A stretch of DNA of 60,881 bases. Source: an uncultured Prevotellaceae bacterium. Its GTDB lineage: Bacteria > Bacteroidota > Bacteroidia > Bacteroidales > Muribaculaceae. Made by a program: the position numbers and the translations under genes. The DNA is taken from positions 1 through 60,881 of the forward strand of contig CAMVBJ010000018.1 in NCBI GenBank assembly GCA_947165675.1. The letters run 5' to 3'. The notes under the pieces were generated by a model. That model saw only the letters and a program-made list of their open reading frames with translations. It had not been told where the DNA came from and did no database searches. This document shows, one piece after another, positions 1 to 7,797 of this stretch; within the stretch, counting starts at the first letter, position 1, and each line of letters starts with the position of its first letter.

Positions 1-59
1 ACTACGCCCCGTGTGGACTTTCACCACAGATGTATGACATGCCCGTCGTACGAAGGAAA
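1..59 (+). other. Left-edge stretch, possible 3' end of an unidentified + strand gene
   Basis: This fragment is too short to identify. Two + strand frames stay open until inside the hairpin that follows, and one closes near base 37. The rho-independent terminator at 60-93 suggests that a + strand transcript ends here, so a gene probably ends at or near the window edge. No family was recognised. Confidence 0.25.
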
Positions 60-93
60 GCCAAATGACTTGTAATGAGCCGTTTGGCTTTTT
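60..93 (+). terminator. Rho-independent terminator, copy 1 of a repeated hairpin
   Basis: An 11-base stem (GCCAAATGACT paired with AGCCGTTTGGC, one mismatch and one G-T pair) around the loop TGTAATG is followed by five T. A nearly identical hairpin with the same loop lies at 3043-3077, after the LRR gene. Confidence 0.8.
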
Positions 94-496
94 CGTTGTG
101 CACCATAAATGACAACCGAGATTTTTTTATTCATTTAACAAATACACGATATCCACATGTCAAACCGACAGCGAGTCTGGAAAAGAAGCAACGATGCTGA
201 CGTCGAAGAGGTGCCAGCCTAGACTACTTTTTTTGAATTTGATGACCTTATTTTTGTTGCTGTGAAATAGTGTGTTTTTTTAGTTATTATCCTTGCTGTT
301 GCCACCCACGGCCATCTTACCACACAAAGTGTAAAAGAATTGGACATTTTCTCTAAAAAACTTGGATGCTTTACATTTTCCTACATAATAATTTTTATTA
401 TTGTTACTGAAATGACTATCTTTACCCCGTGGGAAGTGACTTTGCCCTCACTTCATCGCCATCAGTCAAGAATTATATTTTCAAAACAATACCGAT
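94..496 (+). other. AT-rich upstream region of the first LRR gene
   Basis: No supportable gene is present. The region holds a 17-base word at 107-123 (AAATGACAACCGAGATT) that recurs with one change at 2918-2934, on the other side of the LRR gene. A TATCTTTA sequence at 417-424 could be a degraded -7 box for the LRR gene, but I found no well-spaced -33 TTG. The long AT-rich leader is typical of LRR surface-protein genes in this window. Confidence 0.4.
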
Positions 497-2860
497 ATGA
501 AACTCAATTTTTTACTGAGCTTGCTGCTCCTATTCGTAGCCACCGTTGCCTCAGCCCACGACTTTGAGGTGGATGGTATCTACTACAACATCAACGGCAG
601 CGAAGCCACCGTCACGTATCGAGGAAACTGGTACCCATCTGATATCGAAAAGTACAAAGGTGATGTGATGATTCCCGAGAGTGTCACATATAATGGAGTG
701 ACACGTGCTGTCACTGCCATCGGTCAAAATGCGTTCTGGAATTGTCATGACCTGACGAGTGTGACGATAGGCAATCGCGTCACCTCCATCGGCGGCATGG
801 CTTTTGCTGGCTGCGATAAGCTGACGAGCGTGATCATCCCCAACTCTGTCATCACCATTGAACGCGAAGCGTTTGCCGGTTGCATCGGTCTGGCGAACCT
901 GACGATTGGCAATTCGGTCGCCACTATTGACTCCTACGCGTTTACGGGATGCAGTGCTCTGACGAGCGTGGCCTTCCCCAATTCTGTGACCCGCATTGAT
1001 ATTGACGCGTTTAGGGACTGCAAAGCTCTGGCGAGCGTGACCATCCCCAACTCAGTAACTCACATCGGAATGAATCCATTCAACGGGTGTAGCGGTCTGA
1101 CGAGCATTACGGTAGAAAGTGGTAACCCAAAGTATGATTCCCGAGAAAATTGCAATGCCATCATTGAGACTGCAAGAAATACATTGATAGTGGGTTGTAA
1201 AAACACCCTCATTCCCAACTCGATTACCTCTATTGGAAGTTATGCGTATATTGGATGTAGCGGTCTGATGAGTTTGACCATACCTAATTCAGTCACTTCG
1301 ATTGGGAACAACGCTTTTGTAGGCTGTAACGGTCTGACGAATCTTACCATACCCAACAGTGTAACCACTATTGGTGAAGCCGCGTTTGCAGATTGTAGCG
1401 GCTTGACGACCGTGACCCTCCCCAACAGCGTCACCGCCATCGGCGAAAGAGTGTTTGCAAACTGTAGCGATTTGGCTGATTTGACTCTTGGCAACAGCGT
1501 TACCACTATCGGTGTAGAGGCGTTTGACAACTGTTTCAGTCTGACGAGTCTTAACCTCCCCAATACCGTCACCACTATCGACGCTCGAGCGTTTTTTGAA
1601 TGCAGGAGTCTGACAAGCTTGACTATACCCAACTCGGTTGTCATAATTGGTGCTCAGGCGTTTGATTACTGCACCAATATTAAGGAATTGACGCTTGGCA
1701 ATAACGTAAAACAGATCAGAGGCTTTGCATTTTCAGGCTGTAGTGCTCTGACAAGCCTTAATATTCCCAGCTCAGTGACTTTGATTTCCTACGATGCGTT
1801 TTCTGGATGCAGCGGCTTGACAAGCATCACTGTTGACAGCAGTAACCCAAATTATGATTCCCGAGACAATTGCAATGCTCTCATCGATACTGAATACAAT
1901 ATGCTGATAAAAGGCTGCCAGAATTCAATTATACCTAACGGAGTCACCACTATTTGTAGGGCCGCTTTTTATAACTGCAGCGGCTTGACGAGCGTGACGA
2001 TCCCCAACTCCGTTACAAACATCGGCAACTTAGCTTTTCATGGCTGCAGTGGCCTGACGAGCGTGACGATTCCCAACTCCGTTACAAGCATCGGTGACTA
2101 CGCATTTTATTACTGCAGCGGTTTGACGAGTGTAAATATCCCCATATCCATCTCTTCGCTCGGCTTTGGCGTTTTTGGCGGCTGCAGCGGTCTGACGAGC
2201 ATCACTGTTGACAGCGGAAACCTAAATTATGATTCCCGAGGCAATTGCAATGCCATCATCAAGACTGAAAGTAATATGCTGAAAAGCGGCTGCCAAAATA
2301 CAATTATTCCCAACTCTGTCATCGCCATCGATAGATATGCTTTTGCTCACTTAGAAACTTTGACAAGTGTGACCATCCCCAACTCGGTGACCAGTATTGG
2401 CGAAGGCGCGTTTGAAGACTGTATCGGTCTTGCGACCGTAACTATCCCCAACAGCGTCACCTCAATTAGCAACTACGCGTTTAGAGACTGTATCGGTCTG
2501 ACAGATGTGTATAGTTATATCACCGACCCTTCAAGCGTGATATTTGGAATTAGTGTCTTTAAAGTATGGGTATCTAATGTCGACGATGACTATTCAACCC
2601 GCACGCTACATGTGCCACATGGGACAGCTGAAGCCTATCTGATCGATAAGCACTGGTATCCGTATTTCGGACAGATCATGGAAGACATTATCAAGGGTGA
2701 TGTGAATTGTGACCATGAGGTCAATATTGCTGATGTGAATGCCGTCATCGACATCATCCTGGGAGGAGATGGAACTCACACTGCTCCCGACGTGAACCGT
2801 GATAGCGAGGTCAACATTGCCGACATCAACACTGTCATCGACATCATCTTGAGCAAGTAG
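497..2860 (+). CDS. BspA-like leucine-rich-repeat surface protein with C-terminal dockerin
   Basis: This is a secreted or cell-surface protein of 787 residues. Residues 1-20 are a signal peptide (hydrophobic core LLSLLLLFV, cleavage after ASA). Residues about 60-690 are a tandem array of roughly 23-residue BspA/Treponema-type LRRs with the core LTSVTIPNSVTSIG and AF..C. Three interruptions share the phrase YDSRxNCNAxI, a usual BspA spacer. The last 55 residues are a type I dockerin pair (GDVNCDHEVNIADVN and DVNRDSEVNIADIN) with calcium-loop Asp/Asn positions. Such proteins generally bind host or matrix ligands; the ligand here is unknown. It is monocistronic, flanked by matching terminators. 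Repeat number may vary between strains because the units are very similar at DNA level. Confidence 0.92.
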   Translation: MKLNFLLSLLLLFVATVASAHDFEVDGIYYNINGSEATVTYRGNWYPSDIEKYKGDVMIPESVTYNGVTRAVTAIGQNAFWNCHDLTSVTIGNRVTSIGGMAFAGCDKLTSVIIPNSVITIEREAFAGCIGLANLTIGNSVATIDSYAFTGCSALTSVAFPNSVTRIDIDAFRDCKALASVTIPNSVTHIGMNPFNGCSGLTSITVESGNPKYDSRENCNAIIETARNTLIVGCKNTLIPNSITSIGSYAYIGCSGLMSLTIPNSVTSIGNNAFVGCNGLTNLTIPNSVTTIGEAAFADCSGLTTVTLPNSVTAIGERVFANCSDLADLTLGNSVTTIGVEAFDNCFSLTSLNLPNTVTTIDARAFFECRSLTSLTIPNSVVIIGAQAFDYCTNIKELTLGNNVKQIRGFAFSGCSALTSLNIPSSVTLISYDAFSGCSGLTSITVDSSNPNYDSRDNCNALIDTEYNMLIKGCQNSIIPNGVTTICRAAFYNCSGLTSVTIPNSVTNIGNLAFHGCSGLTSVTIPNSVTSIGDYAFYYCSGLTSVNIPISISSLGFGVFGGCSGLTSITVDSGNLNYDSRGNCNAIIKTESNMLKSGCQNTIIPNSVIAIDRYAFAHLETLTSVTIPNSVTSIGEGAFEDCIGLATVTIPNSVTSISNYAFRDCIGLTDVYSYITDPSSVIFGISVFKVWVSNVDDDYSTRTLHVPHGTAEAYLIDKHWYPYFGQIMEDIIKGDVNCDHEVNIADVNAVIDIILGGDGTHTAPDVNRDSEVNIADINTVIDIILSK

Positions 2861-3042
2861 TGGGGTTTCTTGATGAAATGCTTTGACTGCTTTTACGCCC
2901 GATAAGGCCGTTGTCAAAAATGACAACCGCGATTACCCACGGATCACATCGCTCACTCATCATCAAAGCAATAAATAGTTGAGAAATCTATAGTTGATAG
3001 TTGACTGCTATTAGTAAGAGCCCACCAGTATCACGAGAAAAA

Positions 3043-3077
3043 GCCAAATGACTTGTAATGAGTCATTTGGCTTTTTC
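3043..3077 (+). terminator. Rho-independent terminator of the LRR gene, copy 2
   Basis: A perfect 11-bp stem (GCCAAATGACT with AGTCATTTGGC) around the loop TGTAATG is followed by TTTTT. It lies 180 bases after the LRR stop codon. Stem and loop match the hairpin at 60-93. The spacer 2861-3042 holds a short hairpin at 2910-2927 (GTTGTCA/TGACAAC) and heptamer-like phrases (AGTTGATAGTTGACT) near 2990-3005. Confidence 0.85.
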
Positions 3078-3173
3078 CCTTGTGATTTCCTGCTACAAGG
3101 GATATCTCTTGGAGGCTCCGTTGAGTGGTTCGTGTCGGGAGCGGGGCATCATGGTTGAGGAAAATACACAACA

Positions 3174-3204
3174 CAAAGCGCTAAACACTGATGTTAGCGC
3201 TTTG
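3174..3204 (-). terminator. Terminator of the tRNA-Glu/rpsT operon
   Basis: An 11-bp perfect stem (CAAAGCGCTAA with TTAGCGCTTTG) has a 9-base loop. Read on the minus strand it lies just past the 3' end of the distal tRNA-Glu and is followed by a T-rich tract. Confidence 0.75.
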
Positions 3205-3210
3205 CTACGG

Positions 3211-3282
3211 TAGCCCATAGCAGAATCGAACTGCTCTTTCAAGAATGAAAATCTTGCGTCCTAGCCGATAGACGAATGGGCC
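3211..3282 (-). tRNA. tRNA-Glu (anticodon UUC), distal copy
   Basis: This is a 72-base cloverleaf on the minus strand. The anticodon stem CAAGA/TCTTG encloses the loop TTTTCAT (anticodon TTC), the T-arm has GTTCGATTC, and no CCA is encoded. The sequence is identical to the copy at 3629-3700. It is probably co-transcribed with rpsT and processed out of the same RNA. Confidence 0.95.
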
Positions 3283-3330
3283 AAACCTGAGCTGAACAAG
3301 CACCCTCATGGGGCACCGCAGCTTAATTGC

Positions 3331-3591
3331 TTAAGCCTTGTTCAGCTTGTTGATGTGCTGAGCGAGCTTGGACTTGAGGTTAGCTGCCTTGTTCTTGCTA
3401 ATCACGTTCTTACCAGCAAGCTTGTCAAGCATGGCGGTCACCTTGGGCATAGCCTCGGCGGCTTCCTTGGCATCGGTCATTTTGCGAATGTTGCGGACAG
3501 CATTGCGCATGGTCTTGCTGTAATAACGGTTGCGAAGACGGCGGGTCTCGCTCTGACGGATTCTCTTAATAGCTGATTTATGGTTTGCCAT
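3331..3591 (-). CDS. rpsT: 30S ribosomal protein S20
   Basis: The 86-residue basic protein has the full S20 signature: [15 protein letters not shown] at the N terminus, an Arg/Lys-rich helix, and [17 protein letters not shown] near the end. S20 binds 16S rRNA early in assembly of the small subunit. Its length is normal for the family. It sits between two identical tRNA-Glu genes on the same strand, with 37 bases to the upstream tRNA and 48 to the downstream one. One promoter at 3732-3761 and one terminator at 3174-3204 bracket the three genes, so a mixed tRNA/mRNA transcript is likely. Confidence 0.97.
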   Translation of the reverse strand: MANHKSAIKRIRQSETRRLRNRYYSKTMRNAVRNIRKMTDAKEAAEAMPKVTAMLDKLAGKNVISKNKAANLKSKLAQHINKLNKA

Positions 3592-3628
3592 AATTATTTA
3601 TAAAACGTTGATATTTAGTTATTAAAAG

Positions 3629-3700
3629 TAGCCCATAGCAGAATCGAACTGCTCTTTCAAGAATGAAAATCTTGCGTCCTAGCCGATAGACGAATGGGCC
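3629..3700 (-). tRNA. tRNA-Glu (anticodon UUC), proximal copy
   Basis: This copy is identical over 72 bases to the one at 3211-3282. It is the first gene of the minus-strand operon and lies about 30 bases downstream of a strong promoter -7 box. A small hairpin (GCGG..CCGC) lies just upstream in the leader. Confidence 0.95.
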
Positions 3701-3731
3701 AAAAAGCGGTATTTTTCCGCAAAAGCGACTG

Positions 3732-3761
3732 CAAAATTAGAAATATTTTTTGAATTGACAA
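3732..3761 (-). promoter_or_regulatory. Bacteroidetes-type promoter for the tRNA-Glu/rpsT operon
   Basis: On the minus strand a TTG (3759-3761) is followed after 19 bases by TAATTTTG (3732-3739). This matches the -33/-7 consensus of the Bacteroidetes housekeeping sigma factor. Confidence 0.75.
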
Positions 3762-3846
3762 AATTTAACCTCCCGAAAAGCAGAAAAAGTTGTGATTTTT
3801 TGATGTTTATGGCCTCAGGTTGGCGAATAATGAGTAAATTAGCGGC

Positions 3847-4572
3847 ATGTATGAGAAGTTAAAGGGCATTGTGCTTAACACCATACGCTACAGCGACAAA
3901 CACAATATCGTGCACATCTACACCGATGGACGCGGATTGATGTCATTTGCCGTGCCTCAAGGCAAAACCCATGCGGCACGGATGCGCAACGCCATGCTCA
4001 TGCCTCTGTCACTCATTGACCTTGAAGCGACCATGCGCAACGGCCATGAGTTGTCGATGTTGCGCGAGGTGAGGCGCAATTACCCGCTGGCGACACTCTA
4101 CAGCGATCCCATCAAGAATGCCATTGCCCTGTTCATCAGTGAGCTGCTCGCCCATGTCATCCAGGAGCCTGAAGGCAACAGCTATCTGTTCCGCTACATT
4201 GAGCAATCGGTTCAACTACTGGAGCAGATGCCCGACCAGATTGCCAACTTTCACATCTGTTTCCTTTTCCACTTGGGAGCCCACTTGGGCATTCAGCCCA
4301 ATCTGGAGAGTTACCGCAAGGGGTACTGGTTTGACATGACCGAGGGTGTGTTCGTTCCTGCTGCGGTGAGAGGGCACGACCTGCTTCAACCCCAAGAGGC
4401 ACAGGTGATCCACCTGCTGTCGCGCATGACCTTCAGCAACATGACCGTCTTCCGCTTCAACCGCGAGGAACGCAACCGCATGCTCGATGTCATCATCAGC
4501 TATTACCGCCTGCACAATGCAGCCATCGGCACACTGCGCAGCCCCGATATCCTCAAGCAACTATTTGTCTGA
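3847..4572 (+). CDS. recO: DNA repair protein RecO
   Basis: RecO of 241 residues is the expected length. The family anneals single strands and loads RecA with RecR/RecF during gap repair. Residues 1-75 form the N-terminal OB-fold (GIVLNTIRYSDKHNIVHIYT, then GLMSFAVPQ); the rest is the helical C-terminal domain. The zinc-binding Cys cluster seen in some RecO proteins is absent. The start is the first ATG of the frame. The gene is divergent from the rpsT operon and converges on the TPM/LemA operon, with a shared hairpin at 4593-4628. Confidence 0.9.
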   Translation: MYEKLKGIVLNTIRYSDKHNIVHIYTDGRGLMSFAVPQGKTHAARMRNAMLMPLSLIDLEATMRNGHELSMLREVRRNYPLATLYSDPIKNAIALFISELLAHVIQEPEGNSYLFRYIEQSVQLLEQMPDQIANFHICFLFHLGAHLGIQPNLESYRKGYWFDMTEGVFVPAAVRGHDLLQPQEAQVIHLLSRMTFSNMTVFRFNREERNRMLDVIISYYRLHNAAIGTLRSPDILKQLFV

Positions 4573-4592
4573 ATTTCCGCCAAGAAATCGCC

Positions 4593-4628
4593 AAGGGCCT
4601 TAATGGCATGAAAACCATTAAAGCCCTT
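4593..4628. terminator. Bidirectional hairpin between convergent recO and the TPM gene
   Basis: The long stem AAGGGC-TTAATGG / CCATTAA-GCCCTT has one internal mismatch and an 8-base loop. It lies between two convergent stop codons. T-tracts on both sides are weak, so termination efficiency is uncertain. Confidence 0.6.
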
Positions 4629-4660
4629 AGTGAAATATTCTTTCTCAAGCAGCCCTGCGG

Positions 4661-5464
4661 TTACCAGCTGCCACCGCCGCCACCACCGCCGAAGGAGCCG
4701 CCGCCAAAGCCACCCCAGCCGCCGCCGAAGGAGCCACCGCCGCCACCCCAAGAGGAGCCGCCGCGTCCCCAATCGCTGCCGCTGGTGAAGATGATGGGGC
4801 CTCCCCAGGTGCCAGTGTCGCCGTTGTTGCGGTTTCCGTTGTTGCCCTGATTGCTCTTGTGGGCAAGGTACATGAACAGGGCAAAGATAACGATGAACAC
4901 AATCAAAGCGAACAAAGCATCTTCATCGCCGCCCTGCTGGGCATAATCCTCCTCGTTATACTCACCGATAGCCAGGTCGCGCACCACTTGTGCGCCAGCC
5001 CACACGCCACCCAGGTAGTCATTATCCTTGAAATAAGGAATCATCTCCTGGTTGACGATGCGTGTGCTTGTGGCATCGGTGATGGCGCCCTCCAGACCAT
5101 AACCCGGAGCGATAAAGGCTTCACCCTTGCTGTCGGCGGTTTTGGGCTTAATAAGGATGACGACGCCATTGTTATTGCCCTTCTTGCCAACGCCCCATGA
5201 CTCGCCAATGCTGTAAGCCATCATGGCCTTGTCATAGCCACCCAGGTCGTTCATCGTGACCACGCATATCTGGTTACTGGTCTCCATGGCGATACGCTCA
5301 AGAGAGTCCTCCAGCCACTGGCAGTCACCCAGAATGCCCGCGAAGTCATTGACCAGGCGTGGCGGATCAGGGCGTGCCGGTACCTGAGCCATAGCTGTCA
5401 CGGCAGTGAAGCACAATAGCAGTATGGCCATCGACCTCAATATCGCTTTATTCCATGTTGCCAT
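4661..5464 (-). CDS. TPM-domain membrane protein with Gly-rich C-terminal tail (YgcG family)
   Basis: The protein has 267 residues. A signal segment near residues 8-25 (AILRSMAILLLCF, then AMAQ) leads into a TPM domain (LVNDFAGILGD, a stretch around QICVVTMNDLGG, and GNNNGVVILIKP), one transmembrane helix (ALFALIVFIVIFALFMYL), and a tail of GGG/SFGGG repeats that in YgcG-type proteins faces the cytoplasm. The longer reading frame begins at 5512, but I prefer the ATG at 5464 because it gives a clean signal peptide and overlaps the upstream stop by 17 bases, suggesting translational coupling. The function of YgcG proteins is unsettled; some TPM proteins assist photosystem repair or have phosphatase activity. 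It is the last gene of the LemA operon. Confidence 0.85.
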   Translation of the reverse strand: MATWNKAILRSMAILLLCFTAVTAMAQVPARPDPPRLVNDFAGILGDCQWLEDSLERIAMETSNQICVVTMNDLGGYDKAMMAYSIGESWGVGKKGNNNGVVILIKPKTADSKGEAFIAPGYGLEGAITDATSTRIVNQEMIPYFKDNDYLGGVWAGAQVVRDLAIGEYNEEDYAQQGGDEDALFALIVFIVIFALFMYLAHKSNQGNNGNRNNGDTGTWGGPIIFTSGSDWGRGGSSWGGGGGSFGGGWGGFGGGSFGGGGGGGSW

Positions 5465-5939
5465 AGTCTTGGTGAGTGTCGGTAGGGTCATCGTCATCCG
5501 TTCCATCGTCAAAGGTGACCTCGTTGCTCAATTCATTCTCATCATTGCGCTCCCCAGGGAAGTATTGCGACAGCCGCTCACCCATGTGGGCAATGATTTC
5601 ACACAGGCCGTCAACCGGTCGTCCCGCCTTGAGGTAACGCGTCAACACCTCCACCTCACTGTCCCAGTAGCCATGGGGCACGACGGCATTGATTCCCGTA
5701 TCACCCAAGATGGCCAGCTTGCGGTCATCATAGGCGATAAAAATCAGCACAGCGTTGCGGCGCTTGGTGGTGTACAGATGCAGGCGGTTAAAGGTTTTGG
5801 CAGCACGCTTCAAGACATCGCCACGGCATCGAGGCGTCACATGGACGCAAATCTCGCCCGTCGTGTGACGCTCGGCAGCGGTAATGGCATCGGCTATGCG
5901 CCGCTGTCCTTCACTGGGGATGAAATCGACCAGTGCCAT
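5448..5939 (-). CDS. Second TPM-domain protein, soluble type
   Basis: A TPM fold of 163 residues has no signal peptide or membrane helix. Visible features are the family opening RRIADAITAAERHTTGEICV, a central NAVLIFIAYDDRKLAILGD, and a helical region around CEIIAHMGERLSQYF. The C terminus is strongly acidic (DDGTDDDDPTD). It lies between lemA (4 bases away) and the Gly-rich TPM protein (17-base overlap), the common LemA-TPM-TPM order of Bacteroidetes. Its role is unknown; the conserved linkage suggests one membrane-associated complex. Confidence 0.85.
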   Translation of the reverse strand: MALVDFIPSEGQRRIADAITAAERHTTGEICVHVTPRCRGDVLKRAAKTFNRLHLYTTKRRNAVLIFIAYDDRKLAILGDTGINAVVPHGYWDSEVEVLTRYLKAGRPVDGLCEIIAHMGERLSQYFPGERNDENELSNEVTFDDGTDDDDPTDTHQDYGNME

Positions 5940-5943
5940 AACA

Positions 5944-6555
5944 TCAATGGGTTCCGTCGTTGGTTCCGAAGTCCACCTTAGGAGCCTTGTCGGCGCCCTC
6001 TTGAGCCTGGAAATAAGGCTTCTCGCCGAAGTTGAAGATACCAGCTATGATATTGGTGGGGAAGGTGCGGCGCTTGGTGTTATACTCGCGAGCCACCTCG
6101 TTGAACTTGTTACGCTCAACAGTAATGCGGTTCTCGGTACCCTCCAACTGGTTCTGCAATTCCAGGAAGTTTTGGTTTGCCTTTAAGTCAGGATAATTCT
6201 CGCTCACAGCAATCAGTCGGCTCAGAGCATTGGTCACGTCGCCCTGGGCGGCTTGGTACTTCTGCAGATCCTCGGGAGTCATGTTAGTGGGGTCAATCGT
6301 CACCTTGGTAGCATTGGCACGAGCCTCGATAACGCCCTCCAAGGTCTCCTGCTCATGCTTGGCATAGCCCTTGACGGTTTCCACCAGATTAGGGATAAGG
6401 TCAGCACGGCGCTGGTACACGTTTTCCACTTGAGCCCAAGCGGTCTCTACATTCTCTTGAGAAGAAACAAGTCCGTTGTAGGTTCCTTTAACCCACCCAA
6501 ACAGAGCAACTGCAAACACTGCCAGGACAATAAGTCCGATACATCCTTTTTTCAT
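5944..6555 (-). CDS. lemA: LemA family protein
   Basis: The LemA protein has 203 residues: a short N terminus, one transmembrane helix (residues 4-20, GLIVLAVFAVALFGW) and a long helical bundle. Family motifs are YNGLVSSQENVETAWAQVEN, RRADLIPNLVETVKGY and ENYPDLKANQNFLELQNQLE. I chose the ATG at 6555 (MKKGCIGL) over the upstream extension because it places the helix at the N terminus as in the family and lies 48 bases after a good promoter. LemA proteins are membrane-anchored and of unknown biochemical function. It is the first gene of a three-gene operon. Confidence 0.92.
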   Translation of the reverse strand: MKKGCIGLIVLAVFAVALFGWVKGTYNGLVSSQENVETAWAQVENVYQRRADLIPNLVETVKGYAKHEQETLEGVIEARANATKVTIDPTNMTPEDLQKYQAAQGDVTNALSRLIAVSENYPDLKANQNFLELQNQLEGTENRITVERNKFNEVAREYNTKRRTFPTNIIAGIFNFGEKPYFQAQEGADKAPKVDFGTNDGTH

Positions 6556-6602
6556 TGTTCGATTACTTTTATTATTAAGGTTAATAAATGATCTACAAAT
6601 GG

Positions 6603-6635
6603 CAAATTTACACAATACCTGATAAACTATTGCAA
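6603..6635 (-). promoter_or_regulatory. Promoter for the lemA operon
   Basis: On the minus strand TTG (6633-6635) is followed after 22 bases by TAAATTTG (6603-6610), about 48 bases before the lemA ATG. Confidence 0.65.
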
Positions 6636-6705
6636 GAGTTGTGCCACTTTTTAAAAAAAAACCAAGTTTTTTTGATATATATCGGAGCTTCAACAAGAGC
6701 CAAAA

Positions 6706-6735
6706 CTGGGCGCCCGCTCAATTCGTGACGCCCAG
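6706..6735 (-). terminator. Terminator of the UGSC-like/SUMF1 gene pair
   Basis: On the minus strand the stem CTGGGCG/CGCCCAG with a 16-base loop is followed by TTTTGG. It is 46 bases past the stop codon of the SUMF1-domain gene. Confidence 0.65.
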
Positions 6736-6780
6736 ACGGAGTAAATGATCATTTGTTGATCTATCGTGAAGATGATGTAT

Positions 6781-7791
6781 TTACAGTGCTAACCTGAGAC
6801 CGATACCATGACTATGATAGGTAGGGGAAACCGAGTTGCGGAATGAGACACGGCAGAACCACTCATCAAAATACCAGTTGCCTCCTCGATAGACACGTGC
6901 CGTACCACTTGATGGCCCCACAGGGTTGACCTGCGACCCACTGCTGTAGTCGCCATACCAGTCCTGAACCCACTCATGCACATTGCCACTCATGTCATAC
7001 AATTCCAGCTCATTAGGCATTCTTGTTGCCACATCATGTGTGCCATGCTCACCAGTGCCACGGGTTTCCCATGAGTCATTCCCTGAATACCAGGCCACAG
7101 CAGAAATATCATTGCTTCCGGCATACTTGTAGCCCAAGGACTGATTGCCGCCACGGGCAGCATATTCCCACTCAGCCTCAGAGGGCAATCGGAACGACCA
7201 ACCGGTCAATGCATTGAGGGCAGTAATAAAATCTTGGCACTCAGCCCAGCTCACATATTCAACAGGATGCAGGCTGCCTGGGAAATAACTGGGGTTACTA
7301 CCCATAACGGCCATCCACAGTTCCTGAGTCACCTCGGTCTGGGCAATATAGAAATCATCCACCGTCACTTGGTGAACCGGTTTCTCACGACTGCTGGCAT
7401 CGCTACCCTGCTCGGGGGTCGCTCCCATCCTGTAAGTTCCACCCTCGACATGTATCATGATAAATCTCACACCATTGGCCTCGATTTCCACATATTGAGG
7501 ATCATCAATCGGCTGCAACTCGCCTCCGCCCAGCAGATAATCGATTAACGCAGTGACATCTGAAATCGATACCGAATTGTCAGCATTCACATCAGCGACA
7601 ACCGTGTATTGGCCATCACCCGACAGCAGCACGTCGATAAGCGCCGTGACATCGGCTATGCTCACATTACCATCTCCATTCACGTCACCCCGCAGGCTTC
7701 CAGCTGCCGCCATATTGAGCGGCAATGCCATCATCAACACCATCGACAGATGGACCAACTTTGCTACAAAATCACGTTTCAAGCTATTCAT
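6781..7791 (-). CDS. Secreted SUMF1/FGE-fold protein with N-terminal dockerin repeats
   Basis: The protein has 336 residues. A signal peptide (about 1-30, ending NMAAA) leads into a dockerin pair at 34-90 (GDVNGDGNVSIADVTALID and DVNADNSVSISDVTALID), then a formylglycine-generating-enzyme-type domain at about 108-336 (GGTYRMG, YIAQTEVTQELW, HPVEYVSWAECQDF, RLPSEAEWEYAARGG, ELYDMSGNVHEWVQDWY, YRGGNWYFDEWFCRVSFRN). Of the two active-site Cys of true FGE, the first position aligns with Phe308 and only Cys313 remains, so canonical sulfatase activation is unlikely. The gene begins 6 bases after the UGSC-like gene and the two should be co-transcribed. The paired placement suggests a joint extracellular role, which is inference. 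Confidence 0.88.
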   Translation of the reverse strand: MNSLKRDFVAKLVHLSMVLMMALPLNMAAAGSLRGDVNGDGNVSIADVTALIDVLLSGDGQYTVVADVNADNSVSISDVTALIDYLLGGGELQPIDDPQYVEIEANGVRFIMIHVEGGTYRMGATPEQGSDASSREKPVHQVTVDDFYIAQTEVTQELWMAVMGSNPSYFPGSLHPVEYVSWAECQDFITALNALTGWSFRLPSEAEWEYAARGGNQSLGYKYAGSNDISAVAWYSGNDSWETRGTGEHGTHDVATRMPNELELYDMSGNVHEWVQDWYGDYSSGSQVNPVGPSSGTARVYRGGNWYFDEWFCRVSFRNSVSPTYHSHGIGLRLAL

Positions 7792-7797
7792 ACCTGC

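Noticed and set aside
340-567. 75-codon frame upstream of the first LRR gene
   Set aside because: It begins at TTG, overlaps the LRR signal peptide in another frame and has no promoter support.
4608-4850. Proline-rich + strand frame
   Set aside because: It is the complement of the Gly-rich tail of the TPM protein.
6781-7791. Active formylglycine-generating enzyme
   Set aside because: The first of the two catalytic Cys positions is Phe308, so I call only the fold.
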